A stretch of DNA of 64,000 nt from Bacteroidaceae bacterium (GTDB lineage Bacteria > Bacteroidota > Bacteroidia > Bacteroidales > Bacteroidaceae): assembly GCA_017416705.1 (NCBI GenBank), contig JAFQBG010000006.1, forward strand, positions 1-64,000, read 5' to 3'. The position numbers were made by a program, and so were the translations under genes. Below are positions 8,364-18,487 of the stretch, piece after piece; position 1 is the stretch's first letter, and each line of letters starts with the position of its first letter. The notes under the pieces are model-generated. The model did not search any database. It had not been told where the DNA came from and saw only the letters and a list, made by a program, of their open reading frames with translations.

Positions 8364-10481
8364 ATGAAAAACAACTTTCTAACCAAGACAAAGTACCTAT
8401 TAGCCTTTTTGGCAATGGGCATTATGGGATGTGCATTCGTAGGTTGTTCCGAGGACATCGACCAAAGCAATCGTTACACATTCACAGGAGAGACCATTAC
8501 GGACTATTTGGAAAATCGTCCCGAGCAGTTTAGCAAGTTCTGTTACATATTAGACAGAGCCAAGATAGGTAAGTCTACATCGGGAAGTATTTTAAAAACC
8601 CTTTCCACATACGGTTCGTACACCTGTTTTGCTCCTATAAACAGCGCCATAGACGAGTACCTGCTTGAACAGTACACAATATGGGAAACCACAAAAGGAA
8701 CAGAAGACGAGGAGGACACAGGTATATATTCGCCCTACATCGAGGAATTGAGCGACTCTATGGCAACCGTTATTGCCAAGAACCACATCATAGAGACAGC
8801 CTATTTCACAACCGACATCAAGAGCGACGGAGCATTCCCCAGCAACAACATAAACAACCGTATCACCTCTATTAACTTCGACAACGACGAGTTGGGCAAC
8901 TTGGTTGTGTTCATAAACGGCAACGCCAAAGTGCTTTCGTCCGACATAGAGACCGAAAACGGTATTGTTCACACAGTGGACAAGGTTGTAGCCCCCTCGA
9001 ACAAAATGATATGCGACCATTTCGAGCAATACAAAGAGTTCAGCATACACTCCGACCTTATCACAAGAACCGGTTTGGACGAGAAACTCAGAATATACGA
9101 GTTAGACCCCGAATATGACAAATATCAGACATCGGATGCCCCCATGTCCACATCGGCAGCAGGCACAAAAGCCCCCTACCCCGAGTCATACTATCAGAAA
9201 TACACCTTGTTGGCCGTTCCCAACCAAGTATATGAGGAACTTGGTCTCGACACATTCGAAAAATTGGAAGAATACGCCGAGCGTTGGTACGGCGACCAAG
9301 CCAAAGGTGATTACAAGAACCCCCAAAACGCCATTAACAAACTAATAGCCTACCACATAATAGACCGCGAGCTTCTGTACGACGGCAACCGTACCGGTGG
9401 TTTCGTCATGGACGGCTATGTATCGCAGGAGACAAAATTCAAATCGAACGATAACCTGCCAAAAGAGTTCAACCGCTACGACTATTTCGAAACTTTGCAG
9501 CCATACACAATAATAAAAGCCACACGTCCCCGCTTGGAGGCACCATTGGCAGGCAAGTTGGTACTCAACTACGCACAAGAGGATGGAACCAAAATCAGCA
9601 ACGAGGATATGGCAAAGCACATCAATGCGATAGTGCTGACAGAGGCTGAGGCAAAAGATATACAAGAAGGATTCAGCGGAAACACCACAAACGGTTATAT
9701 ATGGGTAATAGACCGACTGCTCATTTACAACGAAGACGAAATGGCAGGAAACGTTCTTTACGAGCGCATGCGTTGGGACGCCTCGTCGTTGTTCCCCGAG
9801 CTCACCAACAACAACGTCAGATGGCATCAGCGTAAAGCCGGTTTCTACGAGATATACATCCCCGATGGATTCTGCAAACGTCTGCGCATAAACAACAAGA
9901 CCACATACCCATTCTATCTGACCCCCAACGAGACAGGTGTAGGCGGTTGGGCAAACTACCAAGGCGACGAGCTACTCATAGACGGACAATATAACTTTGA
10001 ATATCGTCTTCCCCACCTTCCCGAGGGAGTATATGAGATACGATTTGGTTTCGGTTTCTCATCGGCACGTGGTATATGCCAGTTCTACCTTGACAAAGAA
10101 CCGCAAGGCATTCCCGTGGATATGTTCCTCTACGGCGATGGTTCAACAGCAGTAGGAAAAACATCGGACTTCATAGATTCCAAGTTTGATACAGAAGACG
10201 AAATAGACGAATTCGACAAGTCACTGCGCAACCGCGGTTGGATGAAAGGCCCCGCAAGCGTAATTCTGGATGCCGCAAACGGAAAATCCATGCGCGAATC
10301 AAGCGTTGCCTATCGTCGTATTGTAACCCAAACATTCCTCAGCGGTGGCGAGGACCACTGGTTAGGTTTCAAGGACGTTACAAAAGGCTCCACCAACCTA
10401 AGACAATGCTCACAAGACTATTTGGAGATTGTACCCCGAGGTATTATCACCGACCTAAGAAAACCCGAGGATAAAAACTAA
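8364..10481 (+). CDS. Fasciclin (FAS1) domain lipoprotein
   Basis: A 705-residue outer-envelope lipoprotein. The signal peptide ends in a lipobox with the likely lipidated cysteine C28 (FVGC then SEDID; C23 is an alternative). A first FAS1 domain spans about residues 40-215 (ITDYLENRPEQFSKFCYILD, then YTCFAPINSAIDEYL and GIVHTVDKV). A second FAS1-like unit follows at about 280-455, then a C-terminal beta-rich domain of unknown family. In this phylum such proteins usually sit in SusC/SusD glycan-uptake loci and act on the surface. Here there is no SusC/D, enzyme or regulator beside it, so it is an orphan. The adhesive or glycan-binding role is inferred from the family. Confidence 0.8.
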   Translation: MKNNFLTKTKYLLAFLAMGIMGCAFVGCSEDIDQSNRYTFTGETITDYLENRPEQFSKFCYILDRAKIGKSTSGSILKTLSTYGSYTCFAPINSAIDEYLLEQYTIWETTKGTEDEEDTGIYSPYIEELSDSMATVIAKNHIIETAYFTTDIKSDGAFPSNNINNRITSINFDNDELGNLVVFINGNAKVLSSDIETENGIVHTVDKVVAPSNKMICDHFEQYKEFSIHSDLITRTGLDEKLRIYELDPEYDKYQTSDAPMSTSAAGTKAPYPESYYQKYTLLAVPNQVYEELGLDTFEKLEEYAERWYGDQAKGDYKNPQNAINKLIAYHIIDRELLYDGNRTGGFVMDGYVSQETKFKSNDNLPKEFNRYDYFETLQPYTIIKATRPRLEAPLAGKLVLNYAQEDGTKISNEDMAKHINAIVLTEAEAKDIQEGFSGNTTNGYIWVIDRLLIYNEDEMAGNVLYERMRWDASSLFPELTNNNVRWHQRKAGFYEIYIPDGFCKRLRINNKTTYPFYLTPNETGVGGWANYQGDELLIDGQYNFEYRLPHLPEGVYEIRFGFGFSSARGICQFYLDKEPQGIPVDMFLYGDGSTAVGKTSDFIDSKFDTEDEIDEFDKSLRNRGWMKGPASVILDAANGKSMRESSVAYRRIVTQTFLSGGEDHWLGFKDVTKGSTNLRQCSQDYLEIVPRGIITDLRKPEDKN

Positions 10482-10495
10482 GTTTTCAAATAAAT

Positions 10496-10540
10496 AGAAT
10501 AAAAACACTTCCTTTTTAAAAAGGGAAGTGTTTTATTCTA
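10496..10540 (+). terminator. Terminator between the fasciclin gene and nadE
   Basis: A long stem pairs agaataaaaacacttcc with gggaagtgttttattct around a short tttttaaaaa loop, starting 15 nt after the fasciclin stop. The nadE start codon follows 16 nt after the stem, so nadE depends on read-through or on a promoter within this short gap. Confidence 0.75.
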
Positions 10541-10556
10541 TAAAAAAACAACCATT

Positions 10557-12485
10557 ATGAACTACGGATTTATCAAAGTGGCAGCAGCCATACCATCGGT
10601 AAAAGTAGCCGACTGCACATATAATGTCGAGCAAATGCTCCCAATCATAAAAGAAGCAACAGACAAAAATGTATCCATCCTATTATTTCCCGAGCTTGGC
10701 ATTACATCGTACAGTTGTGCCGACCTTTTCCAGCAACAACTACTGTTGGAAGAAGCCGAAAAATCATTGGCCACACTGCTCGACAGCACCATCGACACCG
10801 AAACAATAGTCATAGCAGGAATGCCCATAGCCTATGCAGGAGTATTATTAAACTGCGCCATAGTCATGCACAAGGGCAAGATAGCCGGCATAGTACCCAA
10901 AAGTTACCTGCCCGGCTACAACGAATTCAACGAAGAGCGATGGTTCACATCGGGCAAAGAACTTCCCGAGCATGCAACAATAAAAATATGCAAGCAAGAT
11001 ATAAGCCTGCATAGCAGCCAGCTGTTCCGCACACCGCAATACACATTCGGCATTGAGATTTGCGAAGACCTATGGGGTCCCAACCCTCCCGGAATACAAT
11101 TAGCATTGCAAGGAGCCGAGATACTATTGAACCTATCGGCCAGCAACGAGCTTGCCGGAAAATACGACAACTTGGTACAGCTATGCAAACAACATAGCGC
11201 ACGCTGCATGTCGGGCTATGTATATGCAGGATGCGGATTTGGAGAGTCATCGAGCGACATGGTATTTGCCGGAAACGCATTCATAATAGAAAACGGCTGC
11301 ATATTGAACAAAAGCAAACGTTTCTGCATGGATAGCCAAATCATAATATCGGAAATAGACGTAGAGAAAATTCGCCATACACGAATGGCAAACACCACAT
11401 TCTCGGCCACTCGCAACGACTATCTGAGCAAAAACATCACCACCACATACATACCGCAGAAAACAGAAGCCACCATAGAACTATCGCGCAGCATCGCCCC
11501 CCACCCCTTTATACCCGAAAAAGAAAAATTTGCCCAACGCTGCGAGGAAATATTCTCAATTCAAGCAGCAGGATTGGCAAAAAGGATATGCCACACAAAT
11601 GCACAAAGCTGCGTAATAGGAATTTCGGGAGGCCTCGACTCCACACTTGCGCTATTGGTGACAGTGCGAGCATTCGACCTGTTAAAAAAACCACGCAAGG
11701 ATATTATAGGAGTGACAATGCCCGGTTTCGGAACAACCGACCGCACATACCGCAACGCCATAACATTAATGAACAAGTTAGGCATAACAACACGCGAAAT
11801 ACCCATACGCGAAGCGTGCATACAACATTTCAAGGATATAGAACACGACGCAAACACCCACGACGTCACCTACGAAAATGCACAAGCACGTGAACGCACA
11901 CAAATATTAATGGACATATCGAACCAGACAAACGGGTTCGTAGTAGGAACAGGCGATTTATCGGAATTGGCACTTGGGTGGGCCACATACAACGGCGACC
12001 ACATGAGCATGTACGGAGTAAACGCATCGGTGCCAAAAACACTTGTACAACACTTGGTGCGTTGGGTAGCAAACAATATCGCCGACGAAGAGACACAAGC
12101 CACACTGATTGACATTGTCGATACCCCAATATCGCCCGAACTGCTACCCGCCAACAACGACGGCAATATAAAACAAAAAACCGAAGACCTCGTCGGGCCA
12201 TACGAACTACACGATTTCTTTCTATACCATGTAATAAACAACGGATACAGCCCCAAGAAAATATATTTCTTGGCAAAGCACACATTCCAAGGCACATACA
12301 ACGAAGAGACAATAAAAAAATGGCTGACGACATTTTTCCGCCGTTTCTTCACACAACAATTCAAACGCTCCTGCATGCCCGACGGCCCCAAAGTAGGCAG
12401 TTGCAGCCTCAGCCCGCGAGGCGACTGGCGAATGCCCTCGGACGCAAGCTACGCATTGTGGATTAAAGAATGTGAGCGTTTATAA
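10557..12485 (+). CDS. nadE: Glutamine-dependent NAD+ synthetase
   Basis: A 642-residue two-domain NAD synthetase that makes NAD+ from deamido-NAD+, ATP and glutamine. The N-terminal nitrilase-type glutaminase domain shows the catalytic triad E46 (LLFPELGIT), K115 (IVPKSYLPG) and C169 (GIEICEDLWG). The C-terminal synthetase domain carries the ATP pyrophosphatase motif SGGLDS at 357-362. Length fits the glutamine-dependent class (about 640-680). It stands as a single gene between two strong terminators; its stop codon lies inside the downstream hairpin. Confidence 0.95.
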   Translation: MNYGFIKVAAAIPSVKVADCTYNVEQMLPIIKEATDKNVSILLFPELGITSYSCADLFQQQLLLEEAEKSLATLLDSTIDTETIVIAGMPIAYAGVLLNCAIVMHKGKIAGIVPKSYLPGYNEFNEERWFTSGKELPEHATIKICKQDISLHSSQLFRTPQYTFGIEICEDLWGPNPPGIQLALQGAEILLNLSASNELAGKYDNLVQLCKQHSARCMSGYVYAGCGFGESSSDMVFAGNAFIIENGCILNKSKRFCMDSQIIISEIDVEKIRHTRMANTTFSATRNDYLSKNITTTYIPQKTEATIELSRSIAPHPFIPEKEKFAQRCEEIFSIQAAGLAKRICHTNAQSCVIGISGGLDSTLALLVTVRAFDLLKKPRKDIIGVTMPGFGTTDRTYRNAITLMNKLGITTREIPIREACIQHFKDIEHDANTHDVTYENAQARERTQILMDISNQTNGFVVGTGDLSELALGWATYNGDHMSMYGVNASVPKTLVQHLVRWVANNIADEETQATLIDIVDTPISPELLPANNDGNIKQKTEDLVGPYELHDFFLYHVINNGYSPKKIYFLAKHTFQGTYNEETIKKWLTTFFRRFFTQQFKRSCMPDGPKVGSCSLSPRGDWRMPSDASYALWIKECERL

Positions 12486-12522
12486 GACAAAATGACACCC
12501 TCGGGTGTCATTTTGTCTTATA
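12481..12522. terminator. Perfect 20-bp hairpin terminator of nadE
   Basis: A 42-nt structure has two perfectly paired 20-nt arms (12481-12500 and 12503-12522) and a 2-nt centre (ccctcggg core). The nadE stop codon is within the left arm. The right arm ends in a T-rich segment. Confidence 0.8.
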
Positions 12523-12574
12523 AACCTATTTGGCTCATATTTTGTTTCATAGTCTTCGAAAGGAGATTAATACT

Positions 12575-15163
12575 ATGGACTTTAACAAATTTACAATCAA
12601 GAGCCAAGAGGCCATTCAAGAGGCTGTAAACAGAGTGCAAAATTTGGGTCAGCAAGCAATAGAACCTGTTCATCTGTTGCACGCCATAATAATAGTAGCA
12701 GAAAAAACAGCATCGTTCCTATTGCAAAAAGCAGGCGGCAACATGCACGCCATACAGCAGGAGTTAGAACGCGAGGAGCAGTCATACCCCAAAGTTTCGG
12801 GCGGCGACACCTATATAAGCCGCGAATGTAACGACATACTCACCAAAGCAATGAGTCTGTCAAAAGAGTTCGGAGACGATTTTGTATCCATCGAACCAAT
12901 ACTGCTTGCCATATTAACATCGAAAGGCAAAGCAGCTGCCATACTGCGCAACGCAGGAGTAAACGAAAAAGAATTCAGGAAAGCCATATCGGAACTAAGA
13001 AACGGCAACAAAGCAAGTTCACAATCGGCCGAAGAGAGCTATCAATCGCTCTCCAAGTACGCCATAAACCTGAACGAAGCCGCACTGAGCGGAAAACTCG
13101 ACCCGGTGATAGGACGCGACGAGGAGATAAGACGCATACTGCAAATACTGAGCCGAAGAACCAAGAACAACCCCATATTAATAGGAGAACCGGGAACAGG
13201 CAAAACAGCGATAGTCGAAGGGCTTGCCCACCGAATAGTACGCGGCGACATCCCCGACAACCTACGCGACAAACAGATATACTCGCTGGACATGGGCGCA
13301 CTCATAGCCGGCGCCAAGTACAAAGGCGAATTCGAGGAGCGACTGAAAAGCGTCATAAACGAAGTATTGAAGTCTGATGGCAAGATAATACTATTCATCG
13401 ACGAAATACACACCCTTGTGGGTGCCGGAAAAAGCGACGGCGCCATGGATGCAGCCAACATACTAAAACCCGCATTGGCACGTGGCGAGCTACGTTCGAT
13501 AGGAGCAACCACCTTGGACGAATATCAAAAATATTTCGAAAAAGACAAAGCACTGGAACGCCGTTTTCAAAGCGTCATGGTGAACGAGCCCGACAAAATG
13601 AGCACCATATCAATATTGCGCGGTCTAAAAGAACGATACGAAAACCACCACAAAGTACGCATACAAGACGACGCCATAATAGCAGCGGTAAACCTCAGCG
13701 ACAGGTACATAACAGAGCGTTTCCTGCCCGACAAAGCCATCGACCTGATAGACGAAGCCGCCGCAAAACTACGCATGGAACGCGACTCGCTCCCCGAGGA
13801 ACTCGATGAAATATCGCGCCACATAAAACAGTTGGAAATTGAGCGCGAAGCCATAAAACGCGACAACGACATAGAAAAGTTAGAGACACTAAACAAGGAG
13901 ATATCCAACCTAAAAGAGGAGGAGCAAAACCAACAAGCACAGTGGCAACACGAAAGAGAGCTTGTAAACAAAATACAAAGCGCGAAACAGGAGATAGAAC
14001 AGCTGAAATTCGAAGCCGAGAAAGCCGAGCGAGAAGGCAACTACGGACGAGTAGCCGAGATACGCTACGGAAAAATAAAATCGCTCGAAAACGACATAAC
14101 GCAGGTGAGCAGCGAACTGCACAAGATACAAGGCGGCAAAGCCATGATAAAGGAAGTGGTGACAGCCGACGACATCGCCGACGTTGTATCGCGCTGGACC
14201 GGCATACCCGTAAGCAAAATGCTGCAAAGCGAACGCGACAAACTGCTGCACCTCGAAGAGGAACTGCACAAGCGCATAATAGGACAAGACGAAGCCATAA
14301 CAGCAGTCAGCGATGCCGTAAGACGCAGTCGAGCAGGCCTTCAAGACCCCAAACGCCCCATAGGCTCATTCATATTCTTGGGAACCACCGGCGTGGGAAA
14401 AACCGAACTGGCAAAAGCATTGGCAGCATACCTGTTCAACGACGAGACGCTAATGACACGAATAGATATGAGCGAGTACCAAGAAAAATTCTCGGTATCG
14501 AGACTCATAGGTGCGCCTCCGGGATATGTAGGCTACGACGAGGGAGGACAGCTCACCGAGGCCGTACGCAGAAAGCCATACTCCGTGGTGCTGTTCGACG
14601 AAATAGAAAAAGCGCACCCCGATGTGTTCAATATACTATTGCAAGTTCTTGACGACGGCAGGCTCACCGACAACAAAGGGCGCACCGTCAATTTCAAGAA
14701 TACAATAATCATAATGACAAGCAACATAGGCAGCGCATACATACAGGAACAATTTGAGAACATAAACGACGGAAACCGCGACGAAATAATAGAAAGCACG
14801 AAAGAGCATCTTATGGAGATGCTGCGAAAAACCATACGTCCCGAATTCCTCAATCGTATTGACGAAACAATAATGTTCACCCCGCTCAACGCCGAGGAGA
14901 TAGAACAGATTGTACGCCTGCAAACCAACTCGGTATGCGAACTACTAAGAAGCAACGGTATAGAGCTCAGCGTCACCGAAAAAGCAATAAAATTCATTGC
15001 CAAGGCCGGTTTCGACCCCGAATACGGTGCGCGTCCCATAAAAAGAGCCATACAACGCTATCTGTTGAACGACCTATCGAAACAGATACTCAGCGGAACA
15101 GTAGAAAAGGCATCGCACATAACCGTCGATTCCGAAGGATATGGACTTGAATTCCGTAACTGA
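12575..15163 (+). CDS. clpB: ATP-dependent chaperone ClpB
   Basis: An 862-residue Hsp100 disaggregase that works with DnaK to rescue aggregated protein. In order: Clp N domain (1-145), AAA1 with Walker [10 protein letters not shown] (about 204), the coiled-coil M domain (about 400-530, which distinguishes ClpB from ClpA/ClpC), and AAA2 with GTTGVGKTE (about 604). The start is the ATG at 12575, preceded by a clear ribosome-binding site (aaaggag at 12559-12565), which is rare in this genome. The frame remains open for 15 codons upstream, but these precede the ribosome site. It is a single gene between two terminators. Confidence 0.95.
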   Translation: MDFNKFTIKSQEAIQEAVNRVQNLGQQAIEPVHLLHAIIIVAEKTASFLLQKAGGNMHAIQQELEREEQSYPKVSGGDTYISRECNDILTKAMSLSKEFGDDFVSIEPILLAILTSKGKAAAILRNAGVNEKEFRKAISELRNGNKASSQSAEESYQSLSKYAINLNEAALSGKLDPVIGRDEEIRRILQILSRRTKNNPILIGEPGTGKTAIVEGLAHRIVRGDIPDNLRDKQIYSLDMGALIAGAKYKGEFEERLKSVINEVLKSDGKIILFIDEIHTLVGAGKSDGAMDAANILKPALARGELRSIGATTLDEYQKYFEKDKALERRFQSVMVNEPDKMSTISILRGLKERYENHHKVRIQDDAIIAAVNLSDRYITERFLPDKAIDLIDEAAAKLRMERDSLPEELDEISRHIKQLEIEREAIKRDNDIEKLETLNKEISNLKEEEQNQQAQWQHERELVNKIQSAKQEIEQLKFEAEKAEREGNYGRVAEIRYGKIKSLENDITQVSSELHKIQGGKAMIKEVVTADDIADVVSRWTGIPVSKMLQSERDKLLHLEEELHKRIIGQDEAITAVSDAVRRSRAGLQDPKRPIGSFIFLGTTGVGKTELAKALAAYLFNDETLMTRIDMSEYQEKFSVSRLIGAPPGYVGYDEGGQLTEAVRRKPYSVVLFDEIEKAHPDVFNILLQVLDDGRLTDNKGRTVNFKNTIIIMTSNIGSAYIQEQFENINDGNRDEIIESTKEHLMEMLRKTIRPEFLNRIDETIMFTPLNAEEIEQIVRLQTNSVCELLRSNGIELSVTEKAIKFIAKAGFDPEYGARPIKRAIQRYLLNDLSKQILSGTVEKASHITVDSEGYGLEFRN

Positions 15164-15173
15164 GAATAAATAA

Positions 15174-15215
15174 GCAAAAAATAGGCAGCCGATATATCGG
15201 CTGCCTATTTTTTGC
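15174..15215. terminator. Bidirectional terminator between clpB and the DUF4923 gene
   Basis: A perfect 42-nt palindrome (21 bp per arm) is centred on ccgatatatcgg and flanked by A and T runs on both sides. It therefore serves the two convergent genes. Confidence 0.85.
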
Positions 15216-15231
15216 TATATGATACCCTTAC

Positions 15232-15933
15232 TTACTGTTTTTTCAGTTTCATACCCAGCATCATGCCATCATAATTTTCCAAAATGGAAGAGACAGATGA
15301 CAACGCCGACGATGAACCGCCCAACAACGAGGAAGCCTTCGAGCCACTATTGGACGAACCCGCCACCTTGGATGTCACCGACTTCACCAACGACAGCAAT
15401 TTATCGGCATTGAACACTATGTTCAATGTATTCAGATTATACGCCACGTCGGCAGTCATATTCAGACGCGAATAGAAATTCAATTGCAATTTTTTCTCAT
15501 TGGCATCGAATGTGTATTTTCCTTTTATCTCTTTGCCGGCTACTTTGAACACGCAACTGCTGTCACTTGCAAATGTAAAGAAGCAAGAGCCCTCTTTCAG
15601 CCCCACCCTCGACAGATAGCCGTTCAGTGTCTCCTCTATCTTTGAAGAGCCCAAGGCACCACCTATATTCGACAAGGCCTCATCACCGCTCAGCACGCAT
15701 GCCACGCTTGTATAGCTCCATGTGCCCACCAGCATGTCGTCGGTTACGGGCAATGAGTTTCCTAACAACGCCCCCAACACGTTTGACACCGCGTTTGTAG
15801 CCGATTCCACTTTCGACGAGTCGGCATTCGCGCCGAAGGCTTTACTCAGCAGGCTTGACAAGCCCGACTGTGCAACTACGTTTGTAGCAAAACAGCATGT
15901 CGCCACAAATGCCAAAACAAACACTTTTTTCAT
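15232..15933 (-). CDS. DUF4923 family secreted protein
   Basis: A 233-residue protein with a signal peptide cleaved near residue 21 (NVVAQ). The body matches the Bacteroidales DUF4923 family as I recall it: a GTWSYTS segment near residue 70, a lipocalin-like beta pattern (FTFASDSSCVFKVAGKEIKG) and a Ser/Gly-rich stretch near 195-215. It is probably exported to the periplasm or outer membrane. No catalytic residues are recognisable and the function is unknown. It is a single gene that converges on clpB. Confidence 0.65.
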   Translation of the reverse strand: MKKVFVLAFVATCCFATNVVAQSGLSSLLSKAFGANADSSKVESATNAVSNVLGALLGNSLPVTDDMLVGTWSYTSVACVLSGDEALSNIGGALGSSKIEETLNGYLSRVGLKEGSCFFTFASDSSCVFKVAGKEIKGKYTFDANEKKLQLNFYSRLNMTADVAYNLNTLNIVFNADKLLSLVKSVTSKVAGSSNSGSKASSLLGGSSSALSSVSSILENYDGMMLGMKLKKQ

Positions 15934-16041
15934 AATAATTCGATATTATTCTATATTATAACCGATAATATTTTATTCACAGAAGCACAATGCCCGTAAT
16001 GGCATTGTCGCCGGTATTTATTTAAAATATGTGGCGATGCG

Positions 16042-16467
16042 TTACTCGGCTGCGCCATCCTCGTCCTGAGACTCGGCTACGGTGAACTCGGTGACACCGT
16101 TTGCAACAAGAATATTATACCAGCTGTAAATTTTCTTTATATGTGTAAGATAGACACGTTCACGGTCGTAGTCGGGCATTATTGTCGCAAAATACTCCAC
16201 CAGCTCCTCGGGGGTGCTACTTTTTATATCGAACGACAAAACAGCCTGTTCCTTTTCGTATATTGCAGCGAACACATTGCGCAAAGGCACCTCCTCGGTG
16301 TCGGTGTATATGGCTATATCATCGAGCATAACCACCTTGTCACTATTATAAACGGGCATGCGTTTATGGCTTGCATCTATAGCCTCAACAATAAACATAT
16401 TACGTCCGCTCGATAGCAAACGATAGAGACCGGGCTTACCGGATACTGTCAAAATTCTTTCAAACAT
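16042..16467 (-). CDS. DUF5606 family protein
   Basis: A 141-residue cytoplasmic protein of a small Bacteroidota family. The N terminus (ERILTVSGKPGLYRLLSSGR) resembles an SH3-like fold, and the C terminus is helical and acidic. No enzymatic motif is visible and the function is unknown. It follows the coaE operon but is separated from it by a terminator hairpin at 16494-16520, so it needs its own promoter in the 26-nt gap or read-through. A 7-bp hairpin (15988-16007) without a T-run lies after it. Confidence 0.65.
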   Translation of the reverse strand: MFERILTVSGKPGLYRLLSSGRNMFIVEAIDASHKRMPVYNSDKVVMLDDIAIYTDTEEVPLRNVFAAIYEKEQAVLSFDIKSSTPEELVEYFATIMPDYDRERVYLTHIKKIYSWYNILVANGVTEFTVAESQDEDGAAE

Positions 16468-16493
16468 ATAATTTAAATTTAATTAATGATAGA

Positions 16494-16520
16494 CAAAAAA
16501 ACGGCGGAATAAATCCGCCG
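16494..16520 (-). terminator. Terminator of the nusB-yajC-ybbR-coaE operon
   Basis: On the minus strand the stem CGGCGGA-TTTAT-TCCGCCG (16520-16502) is followed by seven T residues. It lies about 105 nt after the coaE stop. Confidence 0.8.
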
Positions 16521-16625
16521 CGAAGATATAATTTACTTATCGAATTACAAAATTTTAGAGCCTGTTTTCAACAAGCAGACCAATAGAAGCACCGGAACAT
16601 TTGCATGGCACTGTTCGATGCCTTT

Positions 16626-17207
16626 TCATAGTTCTTCGAGCACTTCGAGCAGTTGCGGCATCACCGCCGATGTTTCGTCGTTGTATATGGAATAATCGCA
16701 TAGCAACAACAATTCATCGACCGACATTTGGTTACTTATTCTGCTCAGCACCTGCTGTCGTGTCATTCCCGAACGTTGCTCGACACGTTTTATACATGTT
16801 TCTGCTCCCGCCCATACGAGCAGCGTTTTATCCACAACCTCGTTTATCCCCGACTCGAACAGTATTGCCGTCTCCACTGCTACAATATTTTCGGGACGCT
16901 CGGCTGCCCAAGAAAGGAAATCGGCTTTCACTCGCGGGTGCACAAGGTCGTTGACACGTTTTATGGCATCCTTGTCTATGAATATGTGCGATGCAAGCCA
17001 TTTGCGATTTATTTTTCCTTGTACATCGTAGCACTCCTCGCCAAACATACGTGTAAGAGTCTGGCGTATATATAAGTCGTTTTCCATTAAATAACGCGCC
17101 TTGCTGTCGCAGTCATATACGGGCACACCCATTACAGTGAGCATACGCGCCACTACCGATTTTCCGCTACCTATTCCGCCTGTTATGGCTATTTTCATTT
17201 TACTCAT
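16626..17207 (-). CDS. coaE: Dephospho-CoA kinase
   Basis: A 193-residue P-loop kinase that catalyses the last step of coenzyme A synthesis, ATP-dependent phosphorylation of the 3'-OH of dephospho-CoA. The Walker A motif GGIGSGKS is at residues 10-17 and the length matches CoaE. The start may be the first ATG (17207, overlapping ybbR by 8 nt) or the ATG three codons later (MKIAIT). It is the last gene of the conserved nusB-yajC-ybbR-coaE operon. Confidence 0.9.
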   Translation of the reverse strand: MSKMKIAITGGIGSGKSVVARMLTVMGVPVYDCDSKARYLMENDLYIRQTLTRMFGEECYDVQGKINRKWLASHIFIDKDAIKRVNDLVHPRVKADFLSWAAERPENIVAVETAILFESGINEVVDKTLLVWAGAETCIKRVEQRSGMTRQQVLSRISNQMSVDELLLLCDYSIYNDETSAVMPQLLEVLEEL

Positions 17208-18147
17208 TGTGTTCTATAAGATACTCTACCTCGTCGGGAACAATCTTTATATCTTTTCCCACCGAAGGGCGTTTTATCAGATGTAATTTTGCACGTGCCT
17301 TGCTACCATCGGCTATTTCGGAATAATAGACACCTATTTCGAAATCGTTCTCGCCAACCGTTTCGTATTGCGACATATTCACATTTACGACAACCCTTAC
17401 CGATGACGGGAATGTTTTAAGACTGAAATTTTCGGGAAAATCCAATGCTTTTATAGGCAATTCGAAGATTTTCTCGGCATAGGGGGATACCGGAATGGTT
17501 AGTGCCAGCTTCTCGGGAACACATTTTATGCCTTGGGGCACATGTAACGAGACATCGGCACGCAACGAGTCGCGCAACTCGCCATAGTCGAGCGAAACGG
17601 TTGCCAGCGAACGCAACGTATCGGCCACCTGCATGGGAGCATACACCCACACCGAGTCGGGAACCAGAATAGGCACACCGGCGACATACTGTTTTGCCAC
17701 CGAGTAGTTGCCTATGAAATTAACAGGAACACGCACCGCGCTCTCCCGCGTGTAATACATGAAAGTATCGGGATGAACGGATATAAGATTTGTCGATGAC
17801 TGTAATTGTCCCTCTATTCGTTTTTTCAGCGACGACACCGACAACGTAAGACGTCCACGCCTGTTGCGCAGTTCGGCGTAATCGACGGTTATGGGCAGGA
17901 ACGACGCGAACATATAGTTCATAAGCGTGGTACCCCTGTCGCGTACTTTAAGGGTAATTACTTCCTCGCCGGAACCCGAAAAGCCCACATTGTCGGGTAT
18001 CTGCTTTATATGCAAGGGGACATCTATCTCGGCTTCATAATCTTGGTTCAGCGTAAGCATCAACCAAAGACAACATGAAACCAAAAGGAAAAACAGGAAG
18101 AGAAAAAACTCGCTTCCTGTAAAAAATTTCAAACCAAACCTTTTCAA
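17200..18147 (-). CDS. YbbR-like domain membrane protein
   Basis: A 315-residue protein with one N-terminal membrane anchor (about residues 12-34) and an extracytoplasmic part made of YbbR-like beta domains (PLHIKQIPDNVGFSG, then VPVNFIGNYSVAKQYVAG). YbbR proteins regulate cyclic-di-AMP synthesis in Firmicutes; whether that applies here is unknown. It overlaps the start of coaE and lies 13 nt after yajC. Confidence 0.8.
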   Translation of the reverse strand: MKRFGLKFFTGSEFFLFLFFLLVSCCLWLMLTLNQDYEAEIDVPLHIKQIPDNVGFSGSGEEVITLKVRDRGTTLMNYMFASFLPITVDYAELRNRRGRLTLSVSSLKKRIEGQLQSSTNLISVHPDTFMYYTRESAVRVPVNFIGNYSVAKQYVAGVPILVPDSVWVYAPMQVADTLRSLATVSLDYGELRDSLRADVSLHVPQGIKCVPEKLALTIPVSPYAEKIFELPIKALDFPENFSLKTFPSSVRVVVNVNMSQYETVGENDFEIGVYYSEIADGSKARAKLHLIKRPSVGKDIKIVPDEVEYLIEHNE

Positions 18148-18160
18148 GGCTATTTATATT

Positions 18161-18442
18161 TTATTTTGTTTCTTGCTGTACAGCAGCAGGATCGGCATAG
18201 ATAGCCGATTTATCGAATTTCACAACAACGCCGTTCGCTACTTCCAAACTAACGACCTGTCCGTCTATGCTTTTTACTTTGCCATATATACCACCGCTTG
18301 TAATCACATTCTGACCTGTTTGCAGGCCGTTGCGGAAGTTATCTATCTCCTTCTGACGTTTACGCTGCGGACGTATCATCATGAAATACATAATAGCGAT
18401 TATCAGAATGAACATAAAAATGGGATTGCCTAAAATTTGCAT
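18161..18442 (-). CDS. yajC: Preprotein translocase subunit YajC
   Basis: A 93-residue protein with a single N-terminal membrane helix followed by the family segment MIRPQRKRQKE and a small cytoplasmic domain (GQNVITSGGIYGKV). YajC associates with SecDF and the Sec translocon. It lies in the nusB-yajC-ybbR-coaE operon. Confidence 0.92.
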   Translation of the reverse strand: MQILGNPIFMFILIIAIMYFMMIRPQRKRQKEIDNFRNGLQTGQNVITSGGIYGKVKSIDGQVVSLEVANGVVVKFDKSAIYADPAAVQQETK

Positions 18443-18487
18443 GATTTTATATTTTTATTTATTAATAATGGTTAGTTTCTGCTTTTA

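Noticed and set aside
15988-16007. 7-bp hairpin caatgcc/ggcattg as a terminator of the DUF5606 gene
   Set aside because: No T-run on either strand.
16550-16585. Sixth copy of the dispersed element (attttagagcctgtttt)
   Set aside because: Only about a dozen bases resemble one end; no inner block or second end is found.
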